The notes below the pieces were generated by a model that did no database searches, was not told where the DNA came from, and was given only the letters and a program-made list of their open reading frames with translations. Positions 26,738 through 35,224 of a DNA stretch of 36,706 nt are shown piece by piece; the first letter of the stretch is position 1; each line of letters opens with the position of its first letter. The stretch comes from Candidatus Epulonipiscium sp. (GTDB lineage Bacteria; Bacillota; Clostridia; Lachnospirales; Defluviitaleaceae). The translations under genes and the position numbers were made by a program. Where the stretch lies: contig JAAYQR010000009.1 in assembly GCA_012519205.1 (NCBI GenBank), forward strand, positions 1-36,706, given 5' to 3'.

Positions 26738-28090
26738 TTACAAAGTATTGGATTTAAAATGCTTTTCTATAAAACCAGTATCTATACTGCCTTCTTCAAA
26801 ATCTTTAATATGCGCAATTTGAAATAAAAAATCTATATTAGTATCCATCCCTTGGATTATAAATTCCCCTAGGGCAGATTTCATTTTGGCTATAGCATCT
26901 TTTCTATCTATGCCATAGGCTATAAGTTTTGCAATCATGGAATCATAAGTAGGGGGAACCTTATAGCCCTCATATAGGGCGCTTTCCACCCTAATACCAA
27001 ATCCTCCTGGAAAATGCAGGTTTTTAACTGTCCCTGGAGAAGGCATGAAACCTCTTCTTGGGTTTTCTGCATTAATTCTACATTCGATAGCATGACCCTT
27101 TATTTTAATTTCCTCTTGTTTTAAAGACATGGGAAGGCCCGCCGCAATTTTTATCTGCTCCTTTATTAAGTCTATGCCCGTTACCATTTCTGTAACAGGA
27201 TGTTCCACCTGGATTCTCGTATTCATTTCTATGAAATAAAATTTGCCTTCTTTATCTAATAAAAATTCTATGGTTCCTGCATTTTTATAATTAATGGATT
27301 TTGCAGCAAGTACTGCTGCCTCCCCCATCTTCTTTCGAAGGTTTGGGCTAATCGCTGGGGATGGAGCCTCTTCTATTACCTTTTGATGTCTTCTTTGAAT
27401 GGAGCAATCCCTTTCCCCTAAGTGAATTATATTTCCGAAATCATCTCCTAGAATTTGAAATTCTATATGTCTTGGATTTTGTACAAATTTTTCTATATAC
27501 ATGGTATCATCCCCGAAGGATGCCTTGGCTTCCTGCTTTGCCGTGGTAAATGCCTTAAGAAACTCCTCTTTTGAGTAAGCAAGCCTCATGCCTCTGCCGC
27601 CGCCGCCTGCCGATGCTTTTATCATAACAGGATATCCTATTTCACTAGCTATATTTAAGGCTTCCTCAATATCCGAAACTGCTCCATCTGAGCCGGGAAC
27701 TACAGGAACTCCCGCCTTTACCATGGTTTCCCTCGCCTTTGATTTATTTCCCATAAAATCTATCATATCTGCGGTAGGACCTATAAAAGTAATCTTACAA
27801 TCCTGACACATCTGGGCAAAACGACTATTTTCAGATAAAAATCCAAACCCCGGATGGATTGCTTGAGCCCCTGTCAAAATCGTTGCACTTATTATATTTT
27901 CTATATTAAGATAACTATCACTGCCCTTAGGCGGTCCTACGCATATAGCTTCATCTGCCATCTGAACATGGAGGGCTTCTTTATCCATAGTAGAATAAAT
28001 CGCAACAGTCTCTATGCCCATTTCTCTACAGGCTCTTATTATTCGTACTGCTATTTCTCCTCTATTAGCGATTAAAATCTTATTAAACAT
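26738..28090 (-). CDS. accC: Acetyl-CoA carboxylase biotin carboxylase subunit
   Basis: Carboxylates the biotin on AccB using ATP and bicarbonate. The ATP-grasp features are KASAGGGGRGMR for the glycine-rich loop, the RDCSIQRRHQKV segment, and EMNTRIQVEHPVTEMVTG for metal and biotin binding. The N-terminal domain opens FNKILIANRGEIAVRIIRACREMG. The C-terminal lid has HAIECRINAENP. 450 residues is standard. GAAAGGGGGATTGT precedes the ATG. Confidence 0.97.
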   Translation of the reverse strand: MFNKILIANRGEIAVRIIRACREMGIETVAIYSTMDKEALHVQMADEAICVGPPKGSDSYLNIENIISATILTGAQAIHPGFGFLSENSRFAQMCQDCKITFIGPTADMIDFMGNKSKARETMVKAGVPVVPGSDGAVSDIEEALNIASEIGYPVMIKASAGGGGRGMRLAYSKEEFLKAFTTAKQEAKASFGDDTMYIEKFVQNPRHIEFQILGDDFGNIIHLGERDCSIQRRHQKVIEEAPSPAISPNLRKKMGEAAVLAAKSINYKNAGTIEFLLDKEGKFYFIEMNTRIQVEHPVTEMVTGIDLIKEQIKIAAGLPMSLKQEEIKIKGHAIECRINAENPRRGFMPSPGTVKNLHFPGGFGIRVESALYEGYKVPPTYDSMIAKLIAYGIDRKDAIAKMKSALGEFIIQGMDTNIDFLFQIAHIKDFEEGSIDTGFIEKHFKSNTL

Positions 28091-28108
28091 ACAATCCCCC
28101 TTTCGGGT

Positions 28109-28531
28109 TTATCCAATAGCAAATGTAAGCTCGGCTTCACAGACCTTTTTATCTTCTACAAAAGCACAAGCCTTACCAATACCTATTGGCCCTCTTCTTT
28201 TTATAATCTCAACTTCCAATCTTAAAGTATCACCGGGAATAACCTTTTCCCTAAAACGTGCCTTATTGATACCTCCAAAATAAGCAGTCTTGCCCTTTAA
28301 TTCTTCCAAAGATAGAAGACATACCGCTCCTACTTGGGCTAAGGCCTCTATAATCAATACCCCGGGCATTACAGGTTCCTTGGGAAAATGTCCCTGGAAA
28401 AAGTATTCGTTCATTGTTACATTTTTATATCCTATACCCTTTACCCCCGGTTCCAATTCATTTATTTTGTCTATTAATAAAAATGGATATCTATGGGGTA
28501 TTATCCCTTGTATTTCTTTTATGTTTAGCAT
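28109..28531 (-). CDS. fabZ: 3-hydroxyacyl-ACP dehydratase FabZ
   Basis: Removes water from 3-hydroxyacyl-ACP to give trans-2-enoyl-ACP. The hot-dog fold signature [12 protein letters not shown] is followed by the catalytic His48 ([12 protein letters not shown]) and Glu62 ([11 protein letters not shown]). The 140 residues match FabZ. It sits between accB and accC, the usual order in Firmicutes fab clusters. AGAGGTGAG precedes the ATG. No FabA or FabM is in the window, so the source of unsaturated fatty acids is not evident here. Confidence 0.96.
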   Translation of the reverse strand: MLNIKEIQGIIPHRYPFLLIDKINELEPGVKGIGYKNVTMNEYFFQGHFPKEPVMPGVLIIEALAQVGAVCLLSLEELKGKTAYFGGINKARFREKVIPGDTLRLEVEIIKRRGPIGIGKACAFVEDKKVCEAELTFAIG

Positions 28532-28542
28532 ATTCTCACCTC

Positions 28543-28998
28543 TTATGACTTTATTCTAAATAGAGGCTCATTATATTCTACCAGTTCTTCATTTTTTACG
28601 AAGACTTCAACTACTTCCCCATCTGTATCAGCTTCTATTTCATTCATTAACTTCATAGCCTCTATAATGCATAAAGTATCACCTTTTTTAACTCTACTTC
28701 CTACTTCTACAAAAGGGTTTGCCTCTGGAGAAGGGGAATTATAAAAGGTCCCTACTATTGGAGATTTAACTATAGTGCCTTCTTTTATTTCTTCCTTGGG
28801 GGTCACTTCTACTAGTGTTTCTTCTTTTATGGGATTGATTTCTTTTATAGTTTGGATTTTAGGTTCTATAGAAGAGATAGATACCATTTCTTTTTCTTTT
28901 TTTATTTTTATTTTCAGACCATCTTTTTCTATTTCAAGGTGGGTTAAATTTGTCCCATCCATTGTTTTTATTAATTGTTCAATTGATTTATAATCCAT
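28543..28998 (-). CDS. accB: Biotin carboxyl carrier protein of acetyl-CoA carboxylase
   Basis: Carries the biotin that shuttles carboxyl between AccC and AccA/AccD. The biotinyl domain at about residues 75-151 holds EAMKLMNEI with biotinylated Lys116, preceded by the [22 protein letters not shown] thumb region (read in two parts). An N-terminal helical domain is joined by a Glu/Lys/Pro-rich hinge. At 151 residues it has normal length. AAGGAGGCCGGCT precedes the ATG. Confidence 0.96.
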   Translation of the reverse strand: MDYKSIEQLIKTMDGTNLTHLEIEKDGLKIKIKKEKEMVSISSIEPKIQTIKEINPIKEETLVEVTPKEEIKEGTIVKSPIVGTFYNSPSPEANPFVEVGSRVKKGDTLCIIEAMKLMNEIEADTDGEVVEVFVKNEELVEYNEPLFRIKS

Positions 28999-29009
28999 AG
29001 CCGGCCTCC

Positions 29010-30248
29010 TTAGTTCATATATTTTTTAAATAGCAAGGAAGCATTATGTCCTCCAAAACCCAAAGAATTGGATAGAGCATAATTAACTTCACACTTTCTT
29101 CCTACATTAGGTACATAATCTAGGTCACATTCAGGGTCGGGGTTTTTATAACCTATAGTTGGAGGAATAAAATCTTCTCCTAAGGATTTTATGCATATTA
29201 TTGCTTCTATTGCTCCCGCTGCCCCAAGCAGATGCCCGGTCATAGATTTTGTTGAGCTAATTGCTACATTTTTAGCTTCCTCTTTAAATGCCAATTTAAT
29301 AGCTGCCGTTTCAAACTTATCATTAAGAGGAGTACTAGTTCCATGGGCATTTATATAGGATACCTCTTTTGGAGTAATTCCTCCCTCATCCATTGCTTCT
29401 AACATCGCCCTTGCTGCGCCATCCCCATCAGGATCTGGAGACGTAATATGATAAGCATCACAACTTGCCCCATATCCTACTACTTCGCCATATATCTTAG
29501 CCCCTCGTTTTATGGCATGTTCTAGGGATTCTAATATAACAATCCCTGACCCTTCGCCCATTACAAAACCACTTCTATCGGCATCAAAAGGAATAGATGC
29601 CCTATATTTATCAGTTGCCAAAGTAAGAGCTGTAAGGGAAGAAAAGCCCGCAACAGATATTGGGGTGATTCCCGCCTCTGCCCCCCCTGCTATAATAATA
29701 TCTGCCCTTCCTCTTTGGATAGTATTAAAAGCTTCACCTATGGCATGACTTCCTGTCGCACAGGCTGTAACTACGGTGGAGCAAATTCCCCTGGCTCCAA
29801 ATTGTATTGCAATGTTTCCCGCTGCCATATTGCTTATAATCATGGGTATCAAAAGGGGTGAGACTCTTCTTGGGCCCTTTTGCAGCATTTTTTCATGTTC
29901 CTTTTCAATTGTCCCAATACCACCAATGCCAGAGCCCACAATAACTCCAAACCTTTCCTTTACAATTGAATCAAGATTTAATTTGGAGTCATCTACCGCC
30001 ATTTTAGCAGCGGCTACGGCGTATTGACTATATAAATCCATTCGCCTTGCTTCCTTTTTATCCATATAAATGCTAGGATCAAAATCCCTTACTTCTCCTG
30101 CCAGTTTAACTTGAAAGTCCTCTGTATCAAAATGGGTTATTTTATCTATACCACATTTACCAGCCTTAGTGTTTTCCCAGAAACTTTCTACAGAGTTTCC
30201 TAGGGGAGTTACGCATCCCATTCCCGTAATAACAACTCTCTTTTTCAT
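29010..30248 (-). CDS. fabF: 3-oxoacyl-ACP synthase II
   Basis: The elongating condensing enzyme: joins malonyl-ACP to acyl-ACP. The catalytic triad is Cys163 ([13 protein letters not shown]), His near 303 ([12 protein letters not shown]) and His near 340 ([11 protein letters not shown]). The N-terminus [18 protein letters not shown] is typical, and 412 residues is standard. TGGAGGTAGGTT precedes the ATG, placed 14 bases after fabG. Confidence 0.97.
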   Translation of the reverse strand: MKKRVVITGMGCVTPLGNSVESFWENTKAGKCGIDKITHFDTEDFQVKLAGEVRDFDPSIYMDKKEARRMDLYSQYAVAAAKMAVDDSKLNLDSIVKERFGVIVGSGIGGIGTIEKEHEKMLQKGPRRVSPLLIPMIISNMAAGNIAIQFGARGICSTVVTACATGSHAIGEAFNTIQRGRADIIIAGGAEAGITPISVAGFSSLTALTLATDKYRASIPFDADRSGFVMGEGSGIVILESLEHAIKRGAKIYGEVVGYGASCDAYHITSPDPDGDGAARAMLEAMDEGGITPKEVSYINAHGTSTPLNDKFETAAIKLAFKEEAKNVAISSTKSMTGHLLGAAGAIEAIICIKSLGEDFIPPTIGYKNPDPECDLDYVPNVGRKCEVNYALSNSLGFGGHNASLLFKKYMN

Positions 30249-30262
30249 AACCTACCTCCAGT

Positions 30263-31012
30263 CTAAAGGCTTCCCATTGCCATTCCACCATCTATAGCTA
30301 TAACCTGACCTGTAATATAATTTGCTTCATCAGAAGCCAAAAATCCTACTAAATTAGCAACTTCCCTAGCCTTGCCTATTCTTCCTAGGGGAATTGCCTT
30401 TACTATTGCTTCTTTATGTTTATCCGAAAGAGTATCTGTCATATCACTTTCAATGAATCCTGGTGCCACTGCATTAACGGTAATTCCCCTTAGGGCTAGT
30501 TCTTTAGCTGCTGATTTGGTAATTCCTAAAATCCCCGCTTTAGCTGCTGCATAATTTATTTGACCTATATTCCCCATAAGCCCTATAACAGAAGATATAT
30601 TTATAATCCTACCATGTTTTTGCTTTATCATTATCTTACTTACATGTTTTATGCAATTAAATGTACCTTTTAAATTAACCTTTATAACTTCGTCAAACTC
30701 CTCTTCTTTCATCCTAAGAATTAGGTTATCCCTTATTATTCCTGCATTATTTACTAGAACATCAATGGATCCTAATTTTTTAAAGGTTGTGTTTACTAAA
30801 TCCTCACAATCTTTATAGGAGCTGGCATCTGCCTTTATTCCTAAGGCTTTTACTCCCTTTGCTTCTATTTCTTTTATTGTCTTTTTGGCTGCCTCTTCAT
30901 TGCTTATATAGCTAAATGTTATATTCATACCCTTTTCAGCTAAATAAAGGGCAATTTCTTTTCCTATTCCTCTACTGCCCCCAGTTACAAGGGCATTTTT
31001 ATTGTTTTCCAT
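30263..31012 (-). CDS. fabG: 3-oxoacyl-ACP reductase
   Basis: NADPH-dependent reduction of 3-oxoacyl-ACP. It is a short-chain dehydrogenase with cofactor motif TGGSRGIG, the NNAG motif, and catalytic Ser141, Tyr154 and Lys158 (INYAAAKAG). 249 residues is normal. The start is two bases after the fabD stop, with TAGGAGGTAGCT in the fabD end, so the two are coupled. It should act as a tetramer in the cytoplasm. Confidence 0.96.
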   Translation of the reverse strand: MENNKNALVTGGSRGIGKEIALYLAEKGMNITFSYISNEEAAKKTIKEIEAKGVKALGIKADASSYKDCEDLVNTTFKKLGSIDVLVNNAGIIRDNLILRMKEEEFDEVIKVNLKGTFNCIKHVSKIMIKQKHGRIINISSVIGLMGNIGQINYAAAKAGILGITKSAAKELALRGITVNAVAPGFIESDMTDTLSDKHKEAIVKAIPLGRIGKAREVANLVGFLASDEANYITGQVIAIDGGMAMGSL

Positions 31013-31014
31013 AG

Positions 31015-31938
31015 CTACCTCCTAAGAATTTCTAAGGTTTTTTCCAAGGATGTCATGTCTTCTACATTACATACAGTAACAGAACGGTTTATTTTTCTAA
31101 TAAAACCAGTTAAAACTTTGCCCGGTCCTAATTCTATAAAAGTATCTACCCCTTCTTCTATCATTTTATTAATGCTTTGTTCCCATAAAACTGAACTCAT
31201 TATCTGCCTTTTAAGTAGGCTTTTTATTTCTTCTTTTTTCACATAATTGGCGTTCACATTGCTAATAACAGGGATAGATATATCTTTAAAATTAATGCCT
31301 TCTAATTCTTTTTCTAATTTTTGGGCCGCTCCCTTTAGCATTGAAGTATGAAAAGGCCCACTGACAGTAAGGGGTATTACCCTCTTTGCTCCCGCAAGCT
31401 TTAACTGTTCTTCTGCTATTTTTAGAGCTTTTAGCTCCCCTCCTATTACAATCTGTCCTGGGCAATTAAAATTAGAAGCTTCCACTATTCCCTCAGTGAT
31501 TGTATTTAGAGTATTTTCTAGTTCTTCCTTGGAAAGTCCTAAGACTGCACTCATTCCTCCAATATTGCTAGGAACAGCCTCCTCCATAAACTGCCCTCTT
31601 TTTCTAACCAAGGATACCCCTTCCTTAAAATCTAGGGCACCACTTGCTATCAAGGCCGAATATTCCCCTAGACTAAGGCCTGCTACCATATCCGGTTTTA
31701 TCTTTTTTTCTATTGCCCTTAGGGCTATCATATTCACAGTTAAAATAGCAGGTTGCGTATATCTTGTTTGATTTAATCTTCCTTGTTTATCTTCAAAGCA
31801 TAACTTCCTAATATCAAAGTCTAAGACCCCATTTGCCTCTTCAAAAACCTCGTTACATTCTTCTATATTCTCTGCCAAATCTCTTCCCATATTTATATAC
31901 TGGGAGCCTTGGCCTGCAAACAAAAATGCAGTTTTCAT
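31015..31938 (-). CDS. fabD: Malonyl-CoA:ACP transacylase
   Basis: Moves malonyl from CoA to ACP, linking AccABCD to chain elongation. The oxyanion segment is FAGQGSQ, the nucleophile Ser89 in GLSLGEYSAL, and the base His197 in SGPFHTSM. 307 residues is normal. CTAGGGGAG precedes the ATG; it follows fabK by 18 bases. Confidence 0.96.
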   Translation of the reverse strand: MKTAFLFAGQGSQYINMGRDLAENIEECNEVFEEANGVLDFDIRKLCFEDKQGRLNQTRYTQPAILTVNMIALRAIEKKIKPDMVAGLSLGEYSALIASGALDFKEGVSLVRKRGQFMEEAVPSNIGGMSAVLGLSKEELENTLNTITEGIVEASNFNCPGQIVIGGELKALKIAEEQLKLAGAKRVIPLTVSGPFHTSMLKGAAQKLEKELEGINFKDISIPVISNVNANYVKKEEIKSLLKRQIMSSVLWEQSINKMIEEGVDTFIELGPGKVLTGFIRKINRSVTVCNVEDMTSLEKTLEILRR

Positions 31939-31956
31939 GGTAATCTCCCCTAGAAT

Positions 31957-32895
31957 TTATAATAGATAATTAGCTTTATTTATTAGTATTTCATTTGCTT
32001 CCTTGAACATTTCTTCTATAATTTCAGTACAGGTTTGCTCTTTATTAATCATTCCTGCAATCTGTCCTGCCATAACCGAACCCCCATCAACATCCCCTTC
32101 TCTTGTTGCCCTTGGAAGAGCCCCTTGACCTAGTTCTTCATATTTGTCTAAGGATGCCGCTATTTTTTCAAGTTTTAAAAGCTCCCTTGATAGTCTATTC
32201 CTAAGAATCCTAACAGGATGCCCTGTTGGTCTTCCTGTTACTACGGTATCTATATCATTTGCCTTTAAGATTCTATCTTTGTAAGCTTGATGTATGGTAC
32301 ACTCTTTTGCGACTAAAAATCTTGTTCCCACTTGTACCCCTATTGCACCTAACATAAGGGTTGCTGCAATCCCTCTACCATCTCCTATACCCCCTGCGGC
32401 AATAACGGGAATTTTTATTCCATCCGCCACTTGAGGAAGAAGTGCCATGGTAGTTAGTTCCCCAACATGACCTCCAGCCTCGCAGCCCTCTGCAATCACA
32501 GCATCGGCACCACATCTTTCCATCCTTTTTGCCAAGGCCACAGATGGTATAACAGGTATTACTTTTATACCGTGTTCTTTCCACATATCCATATATTTTC
32601 CCGGATTCCCTGCCCCTGTTGTAATAACCTTTACCCCCTCTTCACATACGAGATGAGCTATCTCTTCAGCGTTATCACTAAGAAGCATTATATTAACCCC
32701 AAAGGGTTTATTGGTTAATCCTTTCGTTTTTCTTATTTCATCCCTTACATAAGGAGTCGGGGCATTACCGGAGGCAATAATCCCAAGGCCTCCTGCATTA
32801 GAAACGGCAGCAGCTAGACTATGATCTGCAATCCATGCCATACCCCCTTGAATAATGGGATATTTTACTCCTATTTCACTCCAAAAACCATGCAT
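31957..32895 (-). CDS. fabK: Enoyl-ACP reductase II (FMN-dependent, FabK)
   Basis: Completes each elongation cycle by reducing enoyl-ACP with FMN and NAD(P)H. A TIM-barrel flavoprotein of the nitronate monooxygenase superfamily: MHGFWSEIGVKYPIIQGGMA, the catalytic His143 in EAGGHVGELTT, and the phosphate-binding AAGGIGDGRGIAA. 312 residues matches FabK. As no FabI or FabL appears in this operon, FabK is probably the main enoyl reductase. CTAGGAGGTAAAAGGT precedes the ATG, just after the acpP hairpin. Confidence 0.95.
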   Translation of the reverse strand: MHGFWSEIGVKYPIIQGGMAWIADHSLAAAVSNAGGLGIIASGNAPTPYVRDEIRKTKGLTNKPFGVNIMLLSDNAEEIAHLVCEEGVKVITTGAGNPGKYMDMWKEHGIKVIPVIPSVALAKRMERCGADAVIAEGCEAGGHVGELTTMALLPQVADGIKIPVIAAGGIGDGRGIAATLMLGAIGVQVGTRFLVAKECTIHQAYKDRILKANDIDTVVTGRPTGHPVRILRNRLSRELLKLEKIAASLDKYEELGQGALPRATREGDVDGGSVMAGQIAGMINKEQTCTEIIEEMFKEANEILINKANYLL

Positions 32896-32917
32896 ACCTT
32901 TTACCTCCTAGAAGAAA

Positions 32918-32939
32918 AGTCAGATGCACTCATCTGACT
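32918..32939 (-). terminator. Intercistronic hairpin / partial terminator after acpP
   Basis: The stem AGTCAGATG (32918-32926) / CATCTGACT (32931-32939), loop four bases, followed on the minus strand by TTTCTTCT. It begins two bases after the acpP stop codon and ends 22 bases before the fabK start. The T tract is interrupted, which suits partial termination. Confidence 0.65.
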
Positions 32940-32941
32940 CT

Positions 32942-33172
32942 TTATTCCTGCTTGGACTCAATATACTTTACTGCATCTTCTACTGTCCTAATGCCTTCCA
33001 TATCTTCATTAGGAATTTCTAGTTCAAATTCTTCTTCTAATGCCATTACTATTTGGAATAAATCCAAAGAATCGGCATCTAAATCTTCTTGAAAATTAGA
33101 CTCTAGCTTGATTTCGCTTTCATCAACCCCTAGTTGTTCTACTATAATCTCTTGTATTTTCTTTAATATCAT
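32942..33172 (-). CDS. acpP: Acyl carrier protein
   Basis: Carries growing acyl chains on a phosphopantetheine arm. The attachment site is Ser35 in DADSLDLFQI. The protein has 76 residues, is strongly acidic and has four predicted helices. TAGGAGGAATTTAAA precedes the ATG. It is the third gene of the operon, followed by a hairpin that could raise its mRNA level above that of later genes. Confidence 0.97.
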   Translation of the reverse strand: MILKKIQEIIVEQLGVDESEIKLESNFQEDLDADSLDLFQIVMALEEEFELEIPNEDMEGIRTVEDAVKYIESKQE

Positions 33173-33197
33173 TTTAAATTCCTCCTAATATTTTAAT

Positions 33198-34172
33198 TTA
33201 TTTCCATTGGAGTAACACCGAACCCCAGGTTAGGCCTCCTCCAAATCCAACCAATACTAATAAATCATCTTTTTTTATTATCCTTTTTTGATTCATTTCA
33301 TTTAATGCTATGGGAATGGTTGCGGCAGTTGTGTTGCCGTAATCCTGAATATTTTTATAAAACTTATTAATATCTATGCCCATCTTTTTTGCTACTGCAT
33401 CCATTATCCTTGCATTGGCCTGGTGGAGCACATAGTATTTTATATCTTCATTTGTATAAGCCCCATTATTTAATACCATTTCTATACTCTGTGGAACTAT
33501 AGTGGTAGAAAAGCGGTATACTTCCTTTCCATTCATATGCATGATTGATTGTTCTTCCTTGGTGGCATCCATAAAAGGATGGTTCATATGAGCCCCAGGA
33601 CAAGATAATAATTCATCTCCCCTGCCATTAGAACCCGTATAAAAAGATATTAATCCTTTTTCAGTGCTTCTTTGTAAAACTACAGCCCCCGCCCCATCCC
33701 CAAACAGGACACAGGTACTTCTATCGGACCAATCCAGTATCTTTGAATTGGTATCTGCTCCGATTATTAAGATGGTTTTACTTTGTCCTGAACGGATAAA
33801 TTGGAAACCTGTGTTAAGAGCATATATAAACCCTGAACAGGCTGCTGAGATATCAAAACAAGTCGCATTATAAGCACCAATTTCTTTTTGTACCAAACAT
33901 GCAGTAGAGGGCATAAAAGAATCCGGGGTTATGGTGGCAACTATAATCAAATCCACTTTATCCGGTGTAATTTTCGCATCTTTAAGGGCCTCCTTAGCAG
34001 CCTTTGAGGCTATTTCTGATGTATTTTCCCCCGTTGATATCCTTCTTTTTCTTATTCCTGTTCGGCTGGCAATCCATTCATCAGTGGTTTCTACTATATT
34101 AGATAACATATCATTGGTTATAATTTGCTCCGGAACAAAGCTTCCTGTCCCAATAATCTTAGCTTCATACAT
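33198..34172 (-). CDS. fabH: 3-oxoacyl-ACP synthase III
   Basis: Starts fatty-acid chains by condensing an acyl-CoA with malonyl-ACP. The catalytic Cys112 is in DISAACSGFIYAL, His in VLHQANARI (near 250), and Asn in GNTTAATIP (near 280). 324 residues is standard. The start is one base after the fabT stop, with AGAGGAG inside fabT's end, so translation is coupled. Primer choice (straight or branched) cannot be read from the sequence. Confidence 0.97.
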   Translation of the reverse strand: MYEAKIIGTGSFVPEQIITNDMLSNIVETTDEWIASRTGIRKRRISTGENTSEIASKAAKEALKDAKITPDKVDLIIVATITPDSFMPSTACLVQKEIGAYNATCFDISAACSGFIYALNTGFQFIRSGQSKTILIIGADTNSKILDWSDRSTCVLFGDGAGAVVLQRSTEKGLISFYTGSNGRGDELLSCPGAHMNHPFMDATKEEQSIMHMNGKEVYRFSTTIVPQSIEMVLNNGAYTNEDIKYYVLHQANARIMDAVAKKMGIDINKFYKNIQDYGNTTAATIPIALNEMNQKRIIKKDDLLVLVGFGGGLTWGSVLLQWK

Positions 34173-34173
34173 A

Positions 34174-34638
34174 TTAAGACTCCTCTTTTTGGTTTAAATG
34201 ATAGCGACTTTTTAAATAACTACTTAACTGATTAAGTGATTTAACCAAAATTTCCTCATCTTCTAACTCCATTCCTTCTATCATGGCGGTAATCATATCC
34301 GTATGAAATTTTTCATGGATTCTATGAGCAAGCTTACCTTTCTTGGTAAGTTGTATTTGTACTATTCTCCTATCATCTTCAACCCTTTTTCTTTCTACAT
34401 AATCTTTTTTAACCAATCTGTTTATGGCTGTTGTCAAGGTTCCCACAGTGATTTTCAAATCTTGGGCTACTTCTGACATAGTCCTTGGATGATACATTCC
34501 TATAGCCTCGATGGTGTGCATTTCTGTAACGGATAAATCGCTAAATGCCCCTTTTTTCAAGGCAGTTTGTTCAATAGTTAAAATATCATTAAAGATATCT
34601 ACCATCAGATGATTTAAAACTTCTGTTAACTTTTTCAT
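34174..34638 (-). CDS. fabT: MarR-family repressor of fatty-acid synthesis (FabT type)
   Basis: A winged-helix repressor that in streptococci binds its operator with long-chain acyl-ACP as co-repressor. Residues 30-100 hold the HTH (TMSEVAQDLKITVGTLTTAI) and the wing (DDRRIVQIQLTKKG). The flanking helices form the dimer interface. It is the first gene of the operon, and two FabT-type palindromes sit at its own promoter, so it should be autoregulated and control all twelve genes. GAGGTGAT precedes the ATG. 154 residues is normal. The assignment rests on family, position and operator together. Confidence 0.9.
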   Translation of the reverse strand: MKKLTEVLNHLMVDIFNDILTIEQTALKKGAFSDLSVTEMHTIEAIGMYHPRTMSEVAQDLKITVGTLTTAINRLVKKDYVERKRVEDDRRIVQIQLTKKGKLAHRIHEKFHTDMITAMIEGMELEDEEILVKSLNQLSSYLKSRYHLNQKEES

Positions 34639-34659
34639 TCTGTATCACCTCAAGCATTT

Positions 34660-34688
34660 TTTGATACTCAAATATTTTGATAATCAAA
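34660..34688 (-). promoter_or_regulatory. Two FabT-type operators
   Basis: TTTGATAATCAAA at 34676-34688 matches the known FabT core (TTTGATTATCAAA on the minus strand). TTTGATACTCAAA at 34660-34672 is a near copy. Their centres are 16 bases apart. The upstream site overlaps the last base of the -10 box and covers the start point. Confidence 0.8.
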
Positions 34689-34716
34689 GTATATATAAAA
34701 AAATTATTTTTGTCAA
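34688..34716 (-). promoter_or_regulatory. Promoter of the fab operon
   Basis: On the minus strand, perfect TTGACA (34716-34711), a 17-base spacer, and TATACT (34693-34688). It runs directly into the FabT operator. Confidence 0.8.
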
Positions 34717-34795
34717 TAAATTTTTTCCTTTCCAATCTTTATTTGAATTTTAAATGGGAATATGAGAAAAATAATTAAAGAAAGGAGGTTTTTTT

Positions 34796-35200
34796 ATGTT
34801 TCATAGCAATCCTGAAGAAAATAAAAGATTAAAAAACAGAAGTGGAATGAATCAAACTTCTAACGAAGATAAAAGAAGACTTGAACAATTAGAAAATTTA
34901 GTTGAGGCCCATACAAGGACCGAAAGACATCTTGAACAATATTCTAACATTGCATCAGAGGAGCATCTAGAAAGAGCAGAGGAACTTCAAAATGTGAGGG
35001 AAGAAGAAATCGAACATCTTGAAGATATTATTGCATATGGAGAAAATGTAAAGAATAATCAGCTAGAAAATGTAAAGAAAAACTTTGAGTATACAAAAGG
35101 CTATATGAATAATAACTTAAATCACATGGATAAAAAAACTTTAGAAAAAACTAAGGAAAAACAAGAGCATAGAAAAGAACAAATGGACTTTTTACAGTAA
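34796..35200 (+). CDS. Small charged helical protein with an internal repeat, unknown function
   Basis: I do not recognise a function. The 134 residues are very hydrophilic (Glu, Lys, Asn, Gln, Arg), with no signal peptide or membrane helix, and predicted all-helical. Residues 42-75 and 100-133 are two copies of one unit about 58 residues apart. Aligned positions are Thr42/100, Leu46/Met104, Asn51/109, Leu58/116, Glu59/117, Glu63/121, Gln65/123, Arg68/126, Glu70/128 and Leu75/133. AAAGGAGG, seven bases before the ATG, is a very strong binding site, suggesting high expression. It is divergent from fabT and ends in its own terminator. The composition recalls small structural or spore-associated clostridial proteins, but this is a guess. 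Confidence 0.75.
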   Translation: MFHSNPEENKRLKNRSGMNQTSNEDKRRLEQLENLVEAHTRTERHLEQYSNIASEEHLERAEELQNVREEEIEHLEDIIAYGENVKNNQLENVKKNFEYTKGYMNNNLNHMDKKTLEKTKEKQEHRKEQMDFLQ

Positions 35201-35224
35201 AAAGGTCAGCATCTGCTGACCTTT
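35201..35224. terminator. Bidirectional terminator
   Basis: The stem AAAGGTCAGCA (35201-35211) / TGCTGACCTTT (35214-35224) has a two-base gap in the middle. A and T runs are on both sides. It covers the stop codon of the convergent gene. Confidence 0.85.

Noticed and set aside
32375-32584. A Cys/Trp/Arg-rich open frame in another frame of the same strand within fabK
   Set aside because: It is an out-of-frame shadow of a clearly conserved enzyme, with no binding site and unusual composition.
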